From positions 1-57,507 of the forward strand of contig JBCCSZ010000005.1 in assembly GCA_039199225.1 (NCBI GenBank): a stretch of 57,507 bases of DNA, written 5' to 3'. Below, piece by piece: positions 1 through 7,809 of this stretch. The notes beneath the pieces are model-generated. The model saw nothing but the letters and a program-made list of their open reading frames with translations. It was not told where the DNA came from and made no database searches. The position numbers were made by a program, and so were the translations under genes. The DNA is from JBCCSZ01 sp039199225 (GTDB lineage: Bacteria > Bacteroidota > Bacteroidia > Chitinophagales > Saprospiraceae). Within the stretch, counting starts at the first letter, position 1; every line of letters begins with the position of its first letter.

Positions 1-590
1 ACGACCGCTCGCAAGACGACTGCGCCGAAAGCTACGCCAAAGGCCAAAGCGGCAACTACTCGCAAGACAACCGCACGTAAAACGACTGCGCCGAAGGCTA
101 CACCAAAAGCCAAAGCGACCCCGACTCGCAATACTACAACTCGCAAAACGACTGCGCCGAAAGCTGCGCCAAAGGCCAAAGCGACAACTACGCGCAAGAC
201 GACCGCTCGCAAAACAACTGTAACGAAGGCCACACCAAAAGCTAAAGCGACCCCGACTCGCAAGACCACTACTCGCAAGACGACTACTTCGAAAGCTACG
301 CCAAAGGCCAAATCGACAACCACGCGCAAGACTACTGCTCGCAAAACAACTGCGCCGGAGGCCACACCAAAAGCCAAAGCGACCCCGACTCGCAAGACTA
401 CAACTCGCAAAACGACTGCGCCGAAAGCTGCGCCGAAGGCCAAAGCCACAGCTACGCGCAAGATGACCGCTCGCAAAACGACTGCGCCGAAAGCCAAATC
501 GACAACCACGCGCAAGACCACCACTCGCAAAACGACTGTAACGAAGGCCACACCCAAGGCCAAAGCGACTCCAACTCGTAAAACCAATGT
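1..590. repeat. 66-bp tandem coding repeat (132-bp higher-order unit)
   Basis: The DNA repeats every 66 bp in register with the 22-codon protein unit. Neighbouring units alternate between a form encoding xTTTRKTTARK and one encoding ATPTRKTTTRK, which gives a 132-bp higher-order period. One unit near 460-490 has lost four codons. The near identity of units at the DNA level points to recent expansion or homogenisation by slippage or recombination. Confidence 0.8.
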
Positions 591-702
591 CGCCAAAGCC
601 TCAACGGCTAAGGCAACAACACGAAAAACCACAACTCGTAAAGCTGCTACAAGCAAAGCAAAGGCAGCGACTACTCGCAAAACTAGAAGCACTAAAAAAT
701 AA
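1..702 (+). CDS. Histone H1-like Lys/Thr/Ala-rich repeat protein (5' truncated)
   Basis: The frame is open from the first base to the TAA at 700-702, so 233 C-terminal residues are visible and the start lies outside the window. The protein is almost only K, T, A, R and P and is built from a 22-residue unit of the form xTxTRKTTxRKTTxxKATPKAK, repeated about eight times before it decays into a basic tail ending RKTRSTKK. Such strongly basic, low-complexity tails are known from bacterial histone H1-like and AlgP-like proteins, which bind DNA or RNA non-specifically. The exact role is inferred from composition. The Met at 463 lies inside the repeat and is not the start. A hairpin terminator follows. 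N-terminal domains, if any, cannot be seen. Confidence 0.8.
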   Translation, partial: TTARKTTAPKATPKAKAATTRKTTARKTTAPKATPKAKATPTRNTTTRKTTAPKAAPKAKATTTRKTTARKTTVTKATPKAKATPTRKTTTRKTTTSKATPKAKSTTTRKTTARKTTAPEATPKAKATPTRKTTTRKTTAPKAAPKAKATATRKMTARKTTAPKAKSTTTRKTTTRKTTVTKATPKAKATPTRKTNVAKASTAKATTRKTTTRKAATSKAKAATTRKTRSTKK

Positions 703-753
703 ACAAGTGATACAACAGCCTGCATCACCTGTCGGGCTGTCTACCCAAAGACA

Positions 754-786
754 AAAGCTCCGGTCCGTTTTACTGGCCGGAGCTTT
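754..786 (+). terminator. Hairpin terminator after the histone-like gene
   Basis: A 10-bp perfect stem (AAAGCTCCGG at 754-763 with CCGGAGCTTT at 777-786) encloses a 13-base loop. It lies 51 bases after the stop and between two convergent genes. The A-rich and T-rich stem ends would let it work in both directions, so it may also end the metalloprotease transcript. A smaller 6-bp hairpin (715-720 with 735-740) lies just upstream. Confidence 0.7.
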
Positions 787-844
787 CTAGTGAATTGCTA
801 ATGTCGTGGCAATAGACCCTTTATGTAATTAGGTGCAGGAATGT

Positions 845-2155
845 TTATTGCCTGACGAAAGTAGTAGTATATTTTTCGTTTCCATTTGATGCGACAATTG
901 TATACATACCAACTGGCAAATGATCTACCCATATGTTTTGTCCAATACGACGGCAAAGTTGCTCCTGACCAAGTAGAGAATAAATTTTCAAGTCGAAAGC
1001 TTCTAGCATTGCATCGGAGAGTTGTAGGCGGAGGTATTGCTGGGTCGGATTAGGGAAAACAGACAGTGACTGCCCTTTCTTTAGCTCCTGTGTGCTGGTC
1101 GACAAACAATCGTTGATCAAGCCACATCTCGGACCTTCGAGTACAGCCCTCAGTATTTCCACCTGGCCTTTTGTGAAAGTATTCAGACAGCTTTCACTGG
1201 AATAATCCATATAATTTTCGATCATATCCGGTAAGTCATCTTGCCCATCCTGGCAAGTGTTGCGGCTGAGGTCACAATCGAAGGACGCCTGGTTACCAGT
1301 GTTGGGAGTATCCTCGATGCCATCATCCGCGTCACAGCTGGACGAAAGCCCCAATGGGTCACCATCACCCCAGATGTGCCGCAGCCCCAGATAATGACCT
1401 ACTTCGTGCGTAGCCGTACGACCCTGTACCTCTAACGGACCAGGTAGACCATCTATGGTAATCACGTTGGGATTGTTACGTCCAAATACGCGATAATCAA
1501 TCACGACCCCATCCAGCTCTGGACTGGGGGCAGAAGCATCCTCTGGCCAATTGGCAAGGTCTGCAGGAGGATAGGCGTAGCCGAGAATCTGTCCGAGCGA
1601 AATGCCCAGTATTCTAAGGGGCTCAAGCCGACAAACCCATATGTTTAGGTAGGATTCCGTATCCCATGCATCACTTCCGCCATCGTCACCTTGCTTGACA
1701 TTGTCTGGCAAGCCTGCAAGTGTTGTTGCGAACGTACTGCTGGTTTCCACCCTTTCGATGCCCATCAACTCAAATTGGATCATTGGATTGCCCGCTCTAT
1801 CCTCGAAGATGGGACGCAGGTTGGCAGTGTCAGGATTGAGTCGAAGGAAGTCCTCGTTGAGTACATCAATTTGTGATTCGATCAATTCGTCTGTTAGGTT
1901 TTCTTCAGGTTCGTTCCAGACAATATGTACAACAACAGGTATGGTATAAACCTCTCCAGAGCGCTTCACGATGCCCGAGTGTTTGCGTTTGGCTTCCTGA
2001 AAGGTCAGCGCAGCCGCCTTCCGAAAACCTGGATATTGTGCCTCTAGTAAGTCGACACCGATGTCAAATCCACAGTGTCCTTGGCCGGAATGTTGGGCTA
2101 CAAGGCCGAAAGGGCTACCTGCTAATAGGCAAAATAAGAGTACTAGTAATCTCAT
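845..2155 (-). CDS. Secreted M43-family zinc metalloprotease with T9SS sorting domain
   Basis: The 436-residue protein starts with a signal peptide (about residues 1-21, ending LVAQ). The metzincin motif HEVGHYLGLRH lies at 250-260 and supplies three zinc-binding His and the catalytic Glu. The Met-turn is NYMDYSSESC near 314-323. Several Cys pairs around 274-344 suit a disulfide-stabilised extracellular enzyme. The pattern fits the M43/pappalysin-cytophagalysin family. Residues 360-436 (SVFPNPTQQYLRL ... LPVGMYTIV ... FVRQ) look like a type A T9SS C-terminal sorting domain, which directs proteins across the outer membrane and to the cell surface. Substrate is unknown; general extracellular proteolysis is inferred. 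The start is supported by the signal peptide directly after the first Met. Confidence 0.9.
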   Translation of the reverse strand: MRLLVLLFCLLAGSPFGLVAQHSGQGHCGFDIGVDLLEAQYPGFRKAAALTFQEAKRKHSGIVKRSGEVYTIPVVVHIVWNEPEENLTDELIESQIDVLNEDFLRLNPDTANLRPIFEDRAGNPMIQFELMGIERVETSSTFATTLAGLPDNVKQGDDGGSDAWDTESYLNIWVCRLEPLRILGISLGQILGYAYPPADLANWPEDASAPSPELDGVVIDYRVFGRNNPNVITIDGLPGPLEVQGRTATHEVGHYLGLRHIWGDGDPLGLSSSCDADDGIEDTPNTGNQASFDCDLSRNTCQDGQDDLPDMIENYMDYSSESCLNTFTKGQVEILRAVLEGPRCGLINDCLSTSTQELKKGQSLSVFPNPTQQYLRLQLSDAMLEAFDLKIYSLLGQEQLCRRIGQNIWVDHLPVGMYTIVASNGNEKYTTTFVRQ

Positions 2156-2700
2156 AAAACAGTGTTTAGTTCAAGCTTTGATTCCCATCGCCACTTGGGT
2201 TTACGAAAATGTTAAACAATCATGTCAAGGCACTAAGACCCTAGCTGCCGAAGGGCAGCTCAAATGATTTTAAACCAAAACACTGATCCTCGACCTAAGT
2301 CGATTCATCAATAGTCACAGAGTGTGGGCAAATACGACAGAAGTACCTAAGTTTGGGAGTATTCAAAAAGTGTAAATAACAACTGATAACTTAATGCTCA
2401 AAACAGTCTGAATTGCGATAGATGAAACTTCTTCAAAGAAGCTTTTCCTGATTAGAACTAAAGGTAATAAATTTTCTAAATGATCTTTGCCGAAGGAATG
2501 TTAAAATGGAGAACAAAGAACATTGTAGAATAATTTCTATCGTTAACGGGCCGTTATATTGCCAATTCTAACAAACACCATTGTTTCACAAATCCTTTTT
2601 CCACGACAATATCCTTTACAATTTATTTATGCTGTTCCAATGATCTGATTTTGCTTACCTCATGGGTAATTCTTGGAATGGTGTTCAAAATTGTAGTCCT
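2156..2700. other. 545-bp non-coding stretch between divergent protease and gldN
   Basis: No convincing ORF or RNA gene was found. The region is AT-rich and must hold the promoters of both flanking divergent genes. Visible elements are a short hairpin at 2253-2270 (AGCTGCC, GAAG loop, GGCAGCT) and a single TAAGTTTG box at 2348-2355 on the plus strand. That box has no TTG at the usual distance and lies 345 bases before gldN, so its role is doubtful. Confidence 0.5.
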
Positions 2701-3516
2701 ATGTCTAATCGCTTGTTGTGGATTATTTGCGCCTGTATCCTCCTCGTTTTTCCCCTCGTTATAAAGGGTCAACCTTTGGATGAGGTTGCCCCAAAGCCGA
2801 CTCTTCAAGATCGAAGGGTACTGCCATATCCTCCGGTCAGAGAAGCTGATATTTTATGGGAAAAACGTATTTGGCAGGAGGTGGATACGCGGCAATTGAT
2901 GAACCAGCCTTTTCGGTATCCGGAAGCTTCCTTGGTAGAGCTTCTTATGAAGGGCATCGAAATGGGGGAGATCAAGGCTTACAGCCCGGAAAATGATAAA
3001 TTCAGCATCGAAATGCAGGGGGATGACTTGAATGCCATGATGAGCCGCAGTGATACCGTTCAGGTAATGGACCCCGAAACCTATGAAATCTCCTACGAAG
3101 TCGTCAGTGACGATTTTAATCCGGAGGATATTATAAAGTACCGCATCAAGGAAGTTTGGTTTTTTGATACCCGTCGTTCTGCTTTAAGCGTCCGAATATT
3201 GGGGATTGCACCCATAAAAGCGGTGACGGACGAACAGGGGAATTTTAGATATGAACAACCATTGTTTTGGGTCTATTATCCCCATTGCAGACCGTATCTG
3301 GCTCGGCAAGAAGTGTACACAGTGGGAAATGATGCGGCTGCACTCTCCTGGGAAAACCACCTTGAGCGTCGCTTCTTTGATAGTTACATTGTCAAAGAGA
3401 GCAATGTTCACGACCGGCGCATCAGCGATTATGCCACTGGGCGGGAGGCTGGCCTAGAGTCGGATCGCATTGAGCGAGAAATATTTAACTACGAACACGA
3501 CTTGTGGTCTTATTGA
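2701..3516 (+). CDS. gldN: Gliding motility / T9SS component GldN (PorN)
   Basis: I recognise the GldN/PorN family from the overall pattern: a secreted protein of about 270 residues with YPPVREADILWEKRIW near the start, then the conserved core (YRIKEVWFFDTRRS, PLFWVYYPHCR) and the C-terminal RRFFDSYIVKESN. GldN is a periplasmic protein that with GldK forms the ring of the type IX secretion system at the outer membrane. I chose the ATG at 2701 because it directly precedes a signal peptide (MSNRLLW ... VIKGQ); an in-frame ATG at 2662 would add 13 residues. gldN usually closes a gldKLMN operon, but here the upstream neighbour is a divergent protease, so this copy stands alone. It may be a paralogue. 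Confidence 0.87.
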   Translation: MSNRLLWIICACILLVFPLVIKGQPLDEVAPKPTLQDRRVLPYPPVREADILWEKRIWQEVDTRQLMNQPFRYPEASLVELLMKGIEMGEIKAYSPENDKFSIEMQGDDLNAMMSRSDTVQVMDPETYEISYEVVSDDFNPEDIIKYRIKEVWFFDTRRSALSVRILGIAPIKAVTDEQGNFRYEQPLFWVYYPHCRPYLARQEVYTVGNDAAALSWENHLERRFFDSYIVKESNVHDRRISDYATGREAGLESDRIEREIFNYEHDLWSY

Positions 3517-3600
3517 TGCAACATTAAGGGGGATACAGAGGTATAACCATGTTGTAGCAACATTGGTTTGCGATCTGATAAACCCAAAATCCCGTTGTTC

Positions 3601-3768
3601 ATGGAAATGTCGCTTGAAGCACTATTCAAACTGACAAATAGGCCGGAGGTAAATGTCAGCGCCAGTACTGCCCCAGCCATTGATCCTCCTCAAATGCCTC
3701 GCATTCTGACATTGGACGAACTCTGCGAGTGGGTGCGTAGGCATGAATATCCTCGAAGAAGAAACTGA
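3601..3768 (+). CDS. Small hypothetical protein
   Basis: A 55-residue frame starts at ATG 3601 (MEMSLEALF); a TTG at 3568 in the same frame is possible but less likely. The sequence has an Ala/Pro-rich middle and ends LTLDELCEWVRRHEYPRRRN, which would form a short amphipathic helix with a basic tail. I recognise no family. It sits between gldN and a kinase gene and could be a real small protein or the remnant of a larger gene. Composition is protein-like, but support is weak. Confidence 0.35.
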   Translation: MEMSLEALFKLTNRPEVNVSASTAPAIDPPQMPRILTLDELCEWVRRHEYPRRRN

Positions 3769-4027
3769 TCCCACCATTTGTTAAAACAGCTTTCTGCTGA
3801 CAGCTGCTCTTTAAAAAGTGCATTTTTGAGAAAAAATGTTGATATTAAGAGGTACCTGTAGAAAATTAATCGCTTCAATTTATTTTCCTAATCTGAATGG
3901 AGGTATCTTAAGGTCTCCAAGCTACTAATATTCAAACTGCTTTGGTCGCAGGTTGATACGACATTGAGTTTTATTTGCTATGATATGCGTTGATTGAAAA
4001 CGAAGCGCTCAGAAAATTTTTAATTTT
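3769..4027. other. AT-rich intergenic leader before kinase 1
   Basis: This 259-bp stretch holds no ORF I would defend. It should contain the promoter of the signalling block that follows. No clear TTG plus TAnnTTTG pair was found. Confidence 0.4.
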
Positions 4028-7000
4028 TTGGCCAATTTGGAAAGAATCCGTAACCGTCTAAAACATTCACCCTTCCTGTCCTGCCCTGCTTGTCTTTTCA
4101 AGCTTTGGATAATTCTATTTTGTTACACTACCCCTCTTTGCCATACATTCGCTCAATCTCTCAACTACATCAATTACGATACAGATGATGGCCTGCCCAG
4201 TAGTGAGGTGTACGACATTGAGCTGGCAGACGATGGCAGCCTATGGTTTACGACAGATCGGGGCGTCAGCCATTTCAATGGTTATGAATTTCAAACCTAC
4301 ACGACCAATGATGGCTTGGTCAACAACACCAATTTCGAGATATGTAAGGATAAAAATGGACGCCGTTGGTTCAACGCTTTTGATGGACGTTTGAGTTATT
4401 ACGAAGACGGACAGTTTCATCCTTATGAGGGAAACGACTCCTTAGTGCGCACCAGTCGTTGGGAAGTCGTTGAGAATATTGCTTTTACACAAGGTGATAA
4501 CAGTTTGCTATTACCTGTAACTATTACACGGCATGGTAATTACTTGATCCGATATTATCGCGAAAACAAATCGAATGGACGCTTTGAGAAGAAGCTAATC
4601 GTAGATGATGAATCTGACGAAGTAGCTAAGATAGTACCATTGAAAGGCAATGCTTACCTGCGCTACCAATTGCTATTTCGCTTGGGAGCTGACTTTGACT
4701 CTTCCATAAAAGTAAAGCTTGGTGAAGATGATTATATTTTTTTTACAAAGCACGAGCTCATCAGAGTTCAGGGAGACCAAGCACGCCCAACGGGATTTAA
4801 GTCAAAGGGGGAAATCGACTTAACTTATCTGGACAATCAGCAAAGGCTCTGGGTATGCACTCTAGATGGTCTGTACATGTTTGATGAGGGTCGATACGAC
4901 CGACCCGCCCGAACGTACTTCCAAGGATTGAGCATCACGTCCATTTTGCAGGACCTAGAAGGGAATTATTGGGTCAGTACTTTACAGGAGGGCGTATTTA
5001 AAGTGGCCAGCATAGAGGTCGAACACATTGACCTTGACAAGGCAGAGCTCAAAAAGGAAAAAGCCTTGAGCATTGCGATTATGGATTCCTGCTTAATTAT
5101 CGGTACTTCCAACAGCCGAATCCTTTATTTGAATGCCAAAGAGGAATTGAAGCAATTTTACAAATTCCCGGAATCTTTGGAAGCTTTTATTATTCAAAAG
5201 GGGAATAGTTTGTATTCTCGAATGGGCAGTAAATTAGAGTTTGACAATGGGCAGCCTGTTGTCCGTAAGCTCTACTCAGATGTCTCGACGGCCCCGATTA
5301 ATATCGATGATAGTTTGGTCATATTTGGGCGATTTAATGCCTTGATCATTGCAAAGCAGCCTTCAGCCACTGGGAGGGGGTTCGAACGAGTTGGCAGAAT
5401 TGCTACTGGTAAACGGATTATGGAAGTATTGCAATTCCCGAAAGATACCTTTTGGATGGGAACCGTCAACGGTTTGTACAGGTCACATATCAATCAACTG
5501 AATGATTTTGAGCAGCTTCGTGCAGATCAGGCATTATTGAATACTCGGATTTCAAGTTTGCTTCCTTTGGGGAATGTTGGCTTTTGGATTGCAACCATGG
5601 GGGAAGGACTTTTATTTTATCGTCAAGGGATCATACATGCTTACCCTTTTACGGATGGAAAACAGTCTGAATTAATCAACAGTCTATTTCTCCAAGACGA
5701 TCACACGCTTTGGTTGGGTGGAAATGAGGGCGTCAAAAAAATCAGCTTTCAACTTGATGATAGAGGCGTTCCTCGTATTGAGCAGGTGAAAGCCATCACC
5801 ATTGCCTCGGGACTTTCTACCAATTACATCAATGAAATTACCGAGTGGAAGGGGCGCATTTGGCTGGCCACCGAAGAAGGGTTGGATCATTTTAGTCCTG
5901 ATTTGGCAACGGAAGTCTCACATCCGCCAAGCATCCAAGTGGAAAAGGTAGTGATTGATACCTCCGATTTTATTACCCACTCCAACCCGCAACTGGCCCA
6001 TGACCAAAACGATGTTCTATTTCATTTTACAGCCGTTTCTTTTAGCAAGCCCGATCGGGTACCCTTTTATCGCTATCGCTTGTTGCACGAGCGCTCGGAT
6101 ACCAATTGGATATATACTGATAGCCGGGATGTGCAATACATTAATCTTTCGCATGGCGTCTATCGTTTTGAGGTAATGGCCCGAAACAATAGTGGTGTTT
6201 GGAGCCCCGAGGCTGCTGTATATCGCTTTAGAATATTACCGCATTTTACACAGACCTGGTGGTTTTGGGTTTTCATGTTTATATTAGCCATCGGCGTTGT
6301 GTACTTACTGGTACGTAGGCGGGAAAGAAGCATCCAACAGCAGGAGGCACAAAAACGAGCGTTGCAGCATGCCAGGTTACAGGCCAAGGAGGCTGAACTT
6401 GAATCCTTGAGGAGTCAGATGAATCCTCATTTTGTCTTCAACTCCTTAAACTCGATACAAAACTTTATTTTTAAAAGAGATATTGAGCAGGCTAATTATT
6501 ATCTCTCAAAGTTTTCTAGGCTCATGCGCGACAGCTTGCAATTTACCAAGCTGAAAAATATTAAGCTGGATAAAGAAATTCAATTTATCAGTGCTTATTT
6601 GGAATTGGAGCAGATGCGGTTTCCAAATCGCTTTGAGTTTGAGATTGTTACTCCCGAGCACTTCTCATTTCACCAATATACTGTACCGCCTTTGCTGCTG
6701 CAACCGATATTGGAAAATGCTGTTAAGCACGCTTTTAAGAATATCTCTTACAAAGGACAACTGCGCTTGGAGTTTGAAGAGGTGGATCAAAAAATGTTGC
6801 AAATGGTCGTAGTCGATAATGGAAGTGGAATTGTGCAAAAGTCGCCAGAGCTTCCGGATGTTGCATCCGGTCATCGGTCTCTTGGTTTGAAAATCATAAA
6901 AGATCGGATCGACTTGATCAATAGGGATTATGCCGATGAACCCGCCTACTTTCACATCGAAAACCGAATGGACCTCAACCCTGCTGCCAATGGAACAAAA

Positions 7001-7039
7001 GTCACCATTTGTCTACCATTAGAACTGGAAGCAATATGA
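4028..7039 (+). CDS. Propeller-type sensor histidine kinase (LytS-like), copy 1
   Basis: The 1003-residue protein begins with a signal peptide or anchor ending CHTFAQ at 43. A long region of two-component-regulator propeller repeats follows (for example DDGLPSSEVYD, DGSLWFTTDRGVSHF, LWVCTLDGLYMF), then a Y_Y_Y-type domain around 650-730 (PFYRYRL ... YRFEVMARNNSG). A transmembrane helix near 745-765 and a coiled coil lead to a LytS-type kinase. The phosphorylated His is H801 in MNPHFVFNSLNSIQNF; LENAVKHAF and VVDNGSGI are the N and G boxes. It should sense a periplasmic signal and phosphorylate the coupled LytTR regulator. No in-frame ATG exists between the upstream stop (3995) and the domain, so TTG at 4028 is the likely start. 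The stop overlaps the regulator start as ATGA. Confidence 0.9.
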   Translation: MANLERIRNRLKHSPFLSCPACLFKLWIILFCYTTPLCHTFAQSLNYINYDTDDGLPSSEVYDIELADDGSLWFTTDRGVSHFNGYEFQTYTTNDGLVNNTNFEICKDKNGRRWFNAFDGRLSYYEDGQFHPYEGNDSLVRTSRWEVVENIAFTQGDNSLLLPVTITRHGNYLIRYYRENKSNGRFEKKLIVDDESDEVAKIVPLKGNAYLRYQLLFRLGADFDSSIKVKLGEDDYIFFTKHELIRVQGDQARPTGFKSKGEIDLTYLDNQQRLWVCTLDGLYMFDEGRYDRPARTYFQGLSITSILQDLEGNYWVSTLQEGVFKVASIEVEHIDLDKAELKKEKALSIAIMDSCLIIGTSNSRILYLNAKEELKQFYKFPESLEAFIIQKGNSLYSRMGSKLEFDNGQPVVRKLYSDVSTAPINIDDSLVIFGRFNALIIAKQPSATGRGFERVGRIATGKRIMEVLQFPKDTFWMGTVNGLYRSHINQLNDFEQLRADQALLNTRISSLLPLGNVGFWIATMGEGLLFYRQGIIHAYPFTDGKQSELINSLFLQDDHTLWLGGNEGVKKISFQLDDRGVPRIEQVKAITIASGLSTNYINEITEWKGRIWLATEEGLDHFSPDLATEVSHPPSIQVEKVVIDTSDFITHSNPQLAHDQNDVLFHFTAVSFSKPDRVPFYRYRLLHERSDTNWIYTDSRDVQYINLSHGVYRFEVMARNNSGVWSPEAAVYRFRILPHFTQTWWFWVFMFILAIGVVYLLVRRRERSIQQQEAQKRALQHARLQAKEAELESLRSQMNPHFVFNSLNSIQNFIFKRDIEQANYYLSKFSRLMRDSLQFTKLKNIKLDKEIQFISAYLELEQMRFPNRFEFEIVTPEHFSFHQYTVPPLLLQPILENAVKHAFKNISYKGQLRLEFEEVDQKMLQMVVVDNGSGIVQKSPELPDVASGHRSLGLKIIKDRIDLINRDYADEPAYFHIENRMDLNPAANGTKVTICLPLELEAI

Positions 7040-7791
7040 TCAAAACCGTAATTATAGACGATGAGCCCAACAGCCGTGAGCTCTTGGCCAATATGCTCGA
7101 ATTACAGAGGCAAAAAATCGAACTACTGGGTACGGCCAACGATGTGCCATCGGGCATTGAACTGATTCGCACAACCCGTCCTGAACTGGTTTTTTTGGAT
7201 ATTGAAATGCCGGGAGGCGATGGCTTTGAAGTACTCAACGCTTTCAAAGAAATATTCTTTAAAGTCATCATCGTGACGGGTTACGACCAGTATGCGATCA
7301 AAGCCATCAAATATGCTGCGATGGACTATTTGCTCAAACCCATTGACCTGGAAGAGTTGGACTTGGCGATTGTGAAGTTTGAAGCCAGCAAAGGAAAAAA
7401 TGAAACGAATAACGTACATTTTCTCAAATCCAATTATACCCGAGGTGCAAAGGAAGAAATGAGCCAAATTGTATTGCCTGGCCACAAAAAATATGCAGTT
7501 GTCCAATTGGATGAGATCATTAAAATCGAAGCACAGGGCAACTACGCTATTTTTTATCTGGAAAATCAAGAGACGCATATCGTTACCCACTCGTTGAGCT
7601 ACTACGAAGAGCTTTTACCCAGCAATCTGTTTTTCAGGATTCACAAATCTTATATCATCAACTGTATGAAGGTGGAGAGTTATGAGCCAGGCCGAGCCGG
7701 ACAAGTGTTCCTAATAGATGGAACAGCACTCAGCATTGCTGCTCGAAGAAAGGTGGCTTTCAAAAAAATTATTCAAGCCCTAACAGGCTGA
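7036..7791 (+). CDS. LytTR-family response regulator
   Basis: A 251-residue regulator with an N-terminal receiver: VIIDDEPNSRE acidic pocket, phospho-acceptor D55 in FLDIEMPG, switch residue in VTGYDQY, and K101 in LLKPID. A C-terminal LytTR DNA-binding domain covers about 150-250 (EIIKIEAQGNYAIFYL ... FFRIHKSYIIN). It should regulate transcription on signal from the neighbouring kinases. The ATG at 7036 overlaps the kinase 1 stop (7037-7039), which indicates translational coupling; an upstream in-frame start at 7009 would lie inside the kinase gene and add nine non-conserved residues. Eighteen bases separate it from kinase 2, so the block is probably one operon. Confidence 0.92.
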   Translation: MIKTVIIDDEPNSRELLANMLELQRQKIELLGTANDVPSGIELIRTTRPELVFLDIEMPGGDGFEVLNAFKEIFFKVIIVTGYDQYAIKAIKYAAMDYLLKPIDLEELDLAIVKFEASKGKNETNNVHFLKSNYTRGAKEEMSQIVLPGHKKYAVVQLDEIIKIEAQGNYAIFYLENQETHIVTHSLSYYEELLPSNLFFRIHKSYIINCMKVESYEPGRAGQVFLIDGTALSIAARRKVAFKKIIQALTG

Positions 7792-7809
7792 AAACACTGT
7801 CGCAGCGCT

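Noticed and set aside
1..590. CRISPR-like array
   Set aside because: The repeats are contiguous 66-bp coding units without spacers and keep one reading frame.
463..702. Separate 79-residue basic protein starting at ATG 463
   Set aside because: The same frame is open from base 1 and the Met lies inside a repeat unit, so it is the tail of a longer protein.
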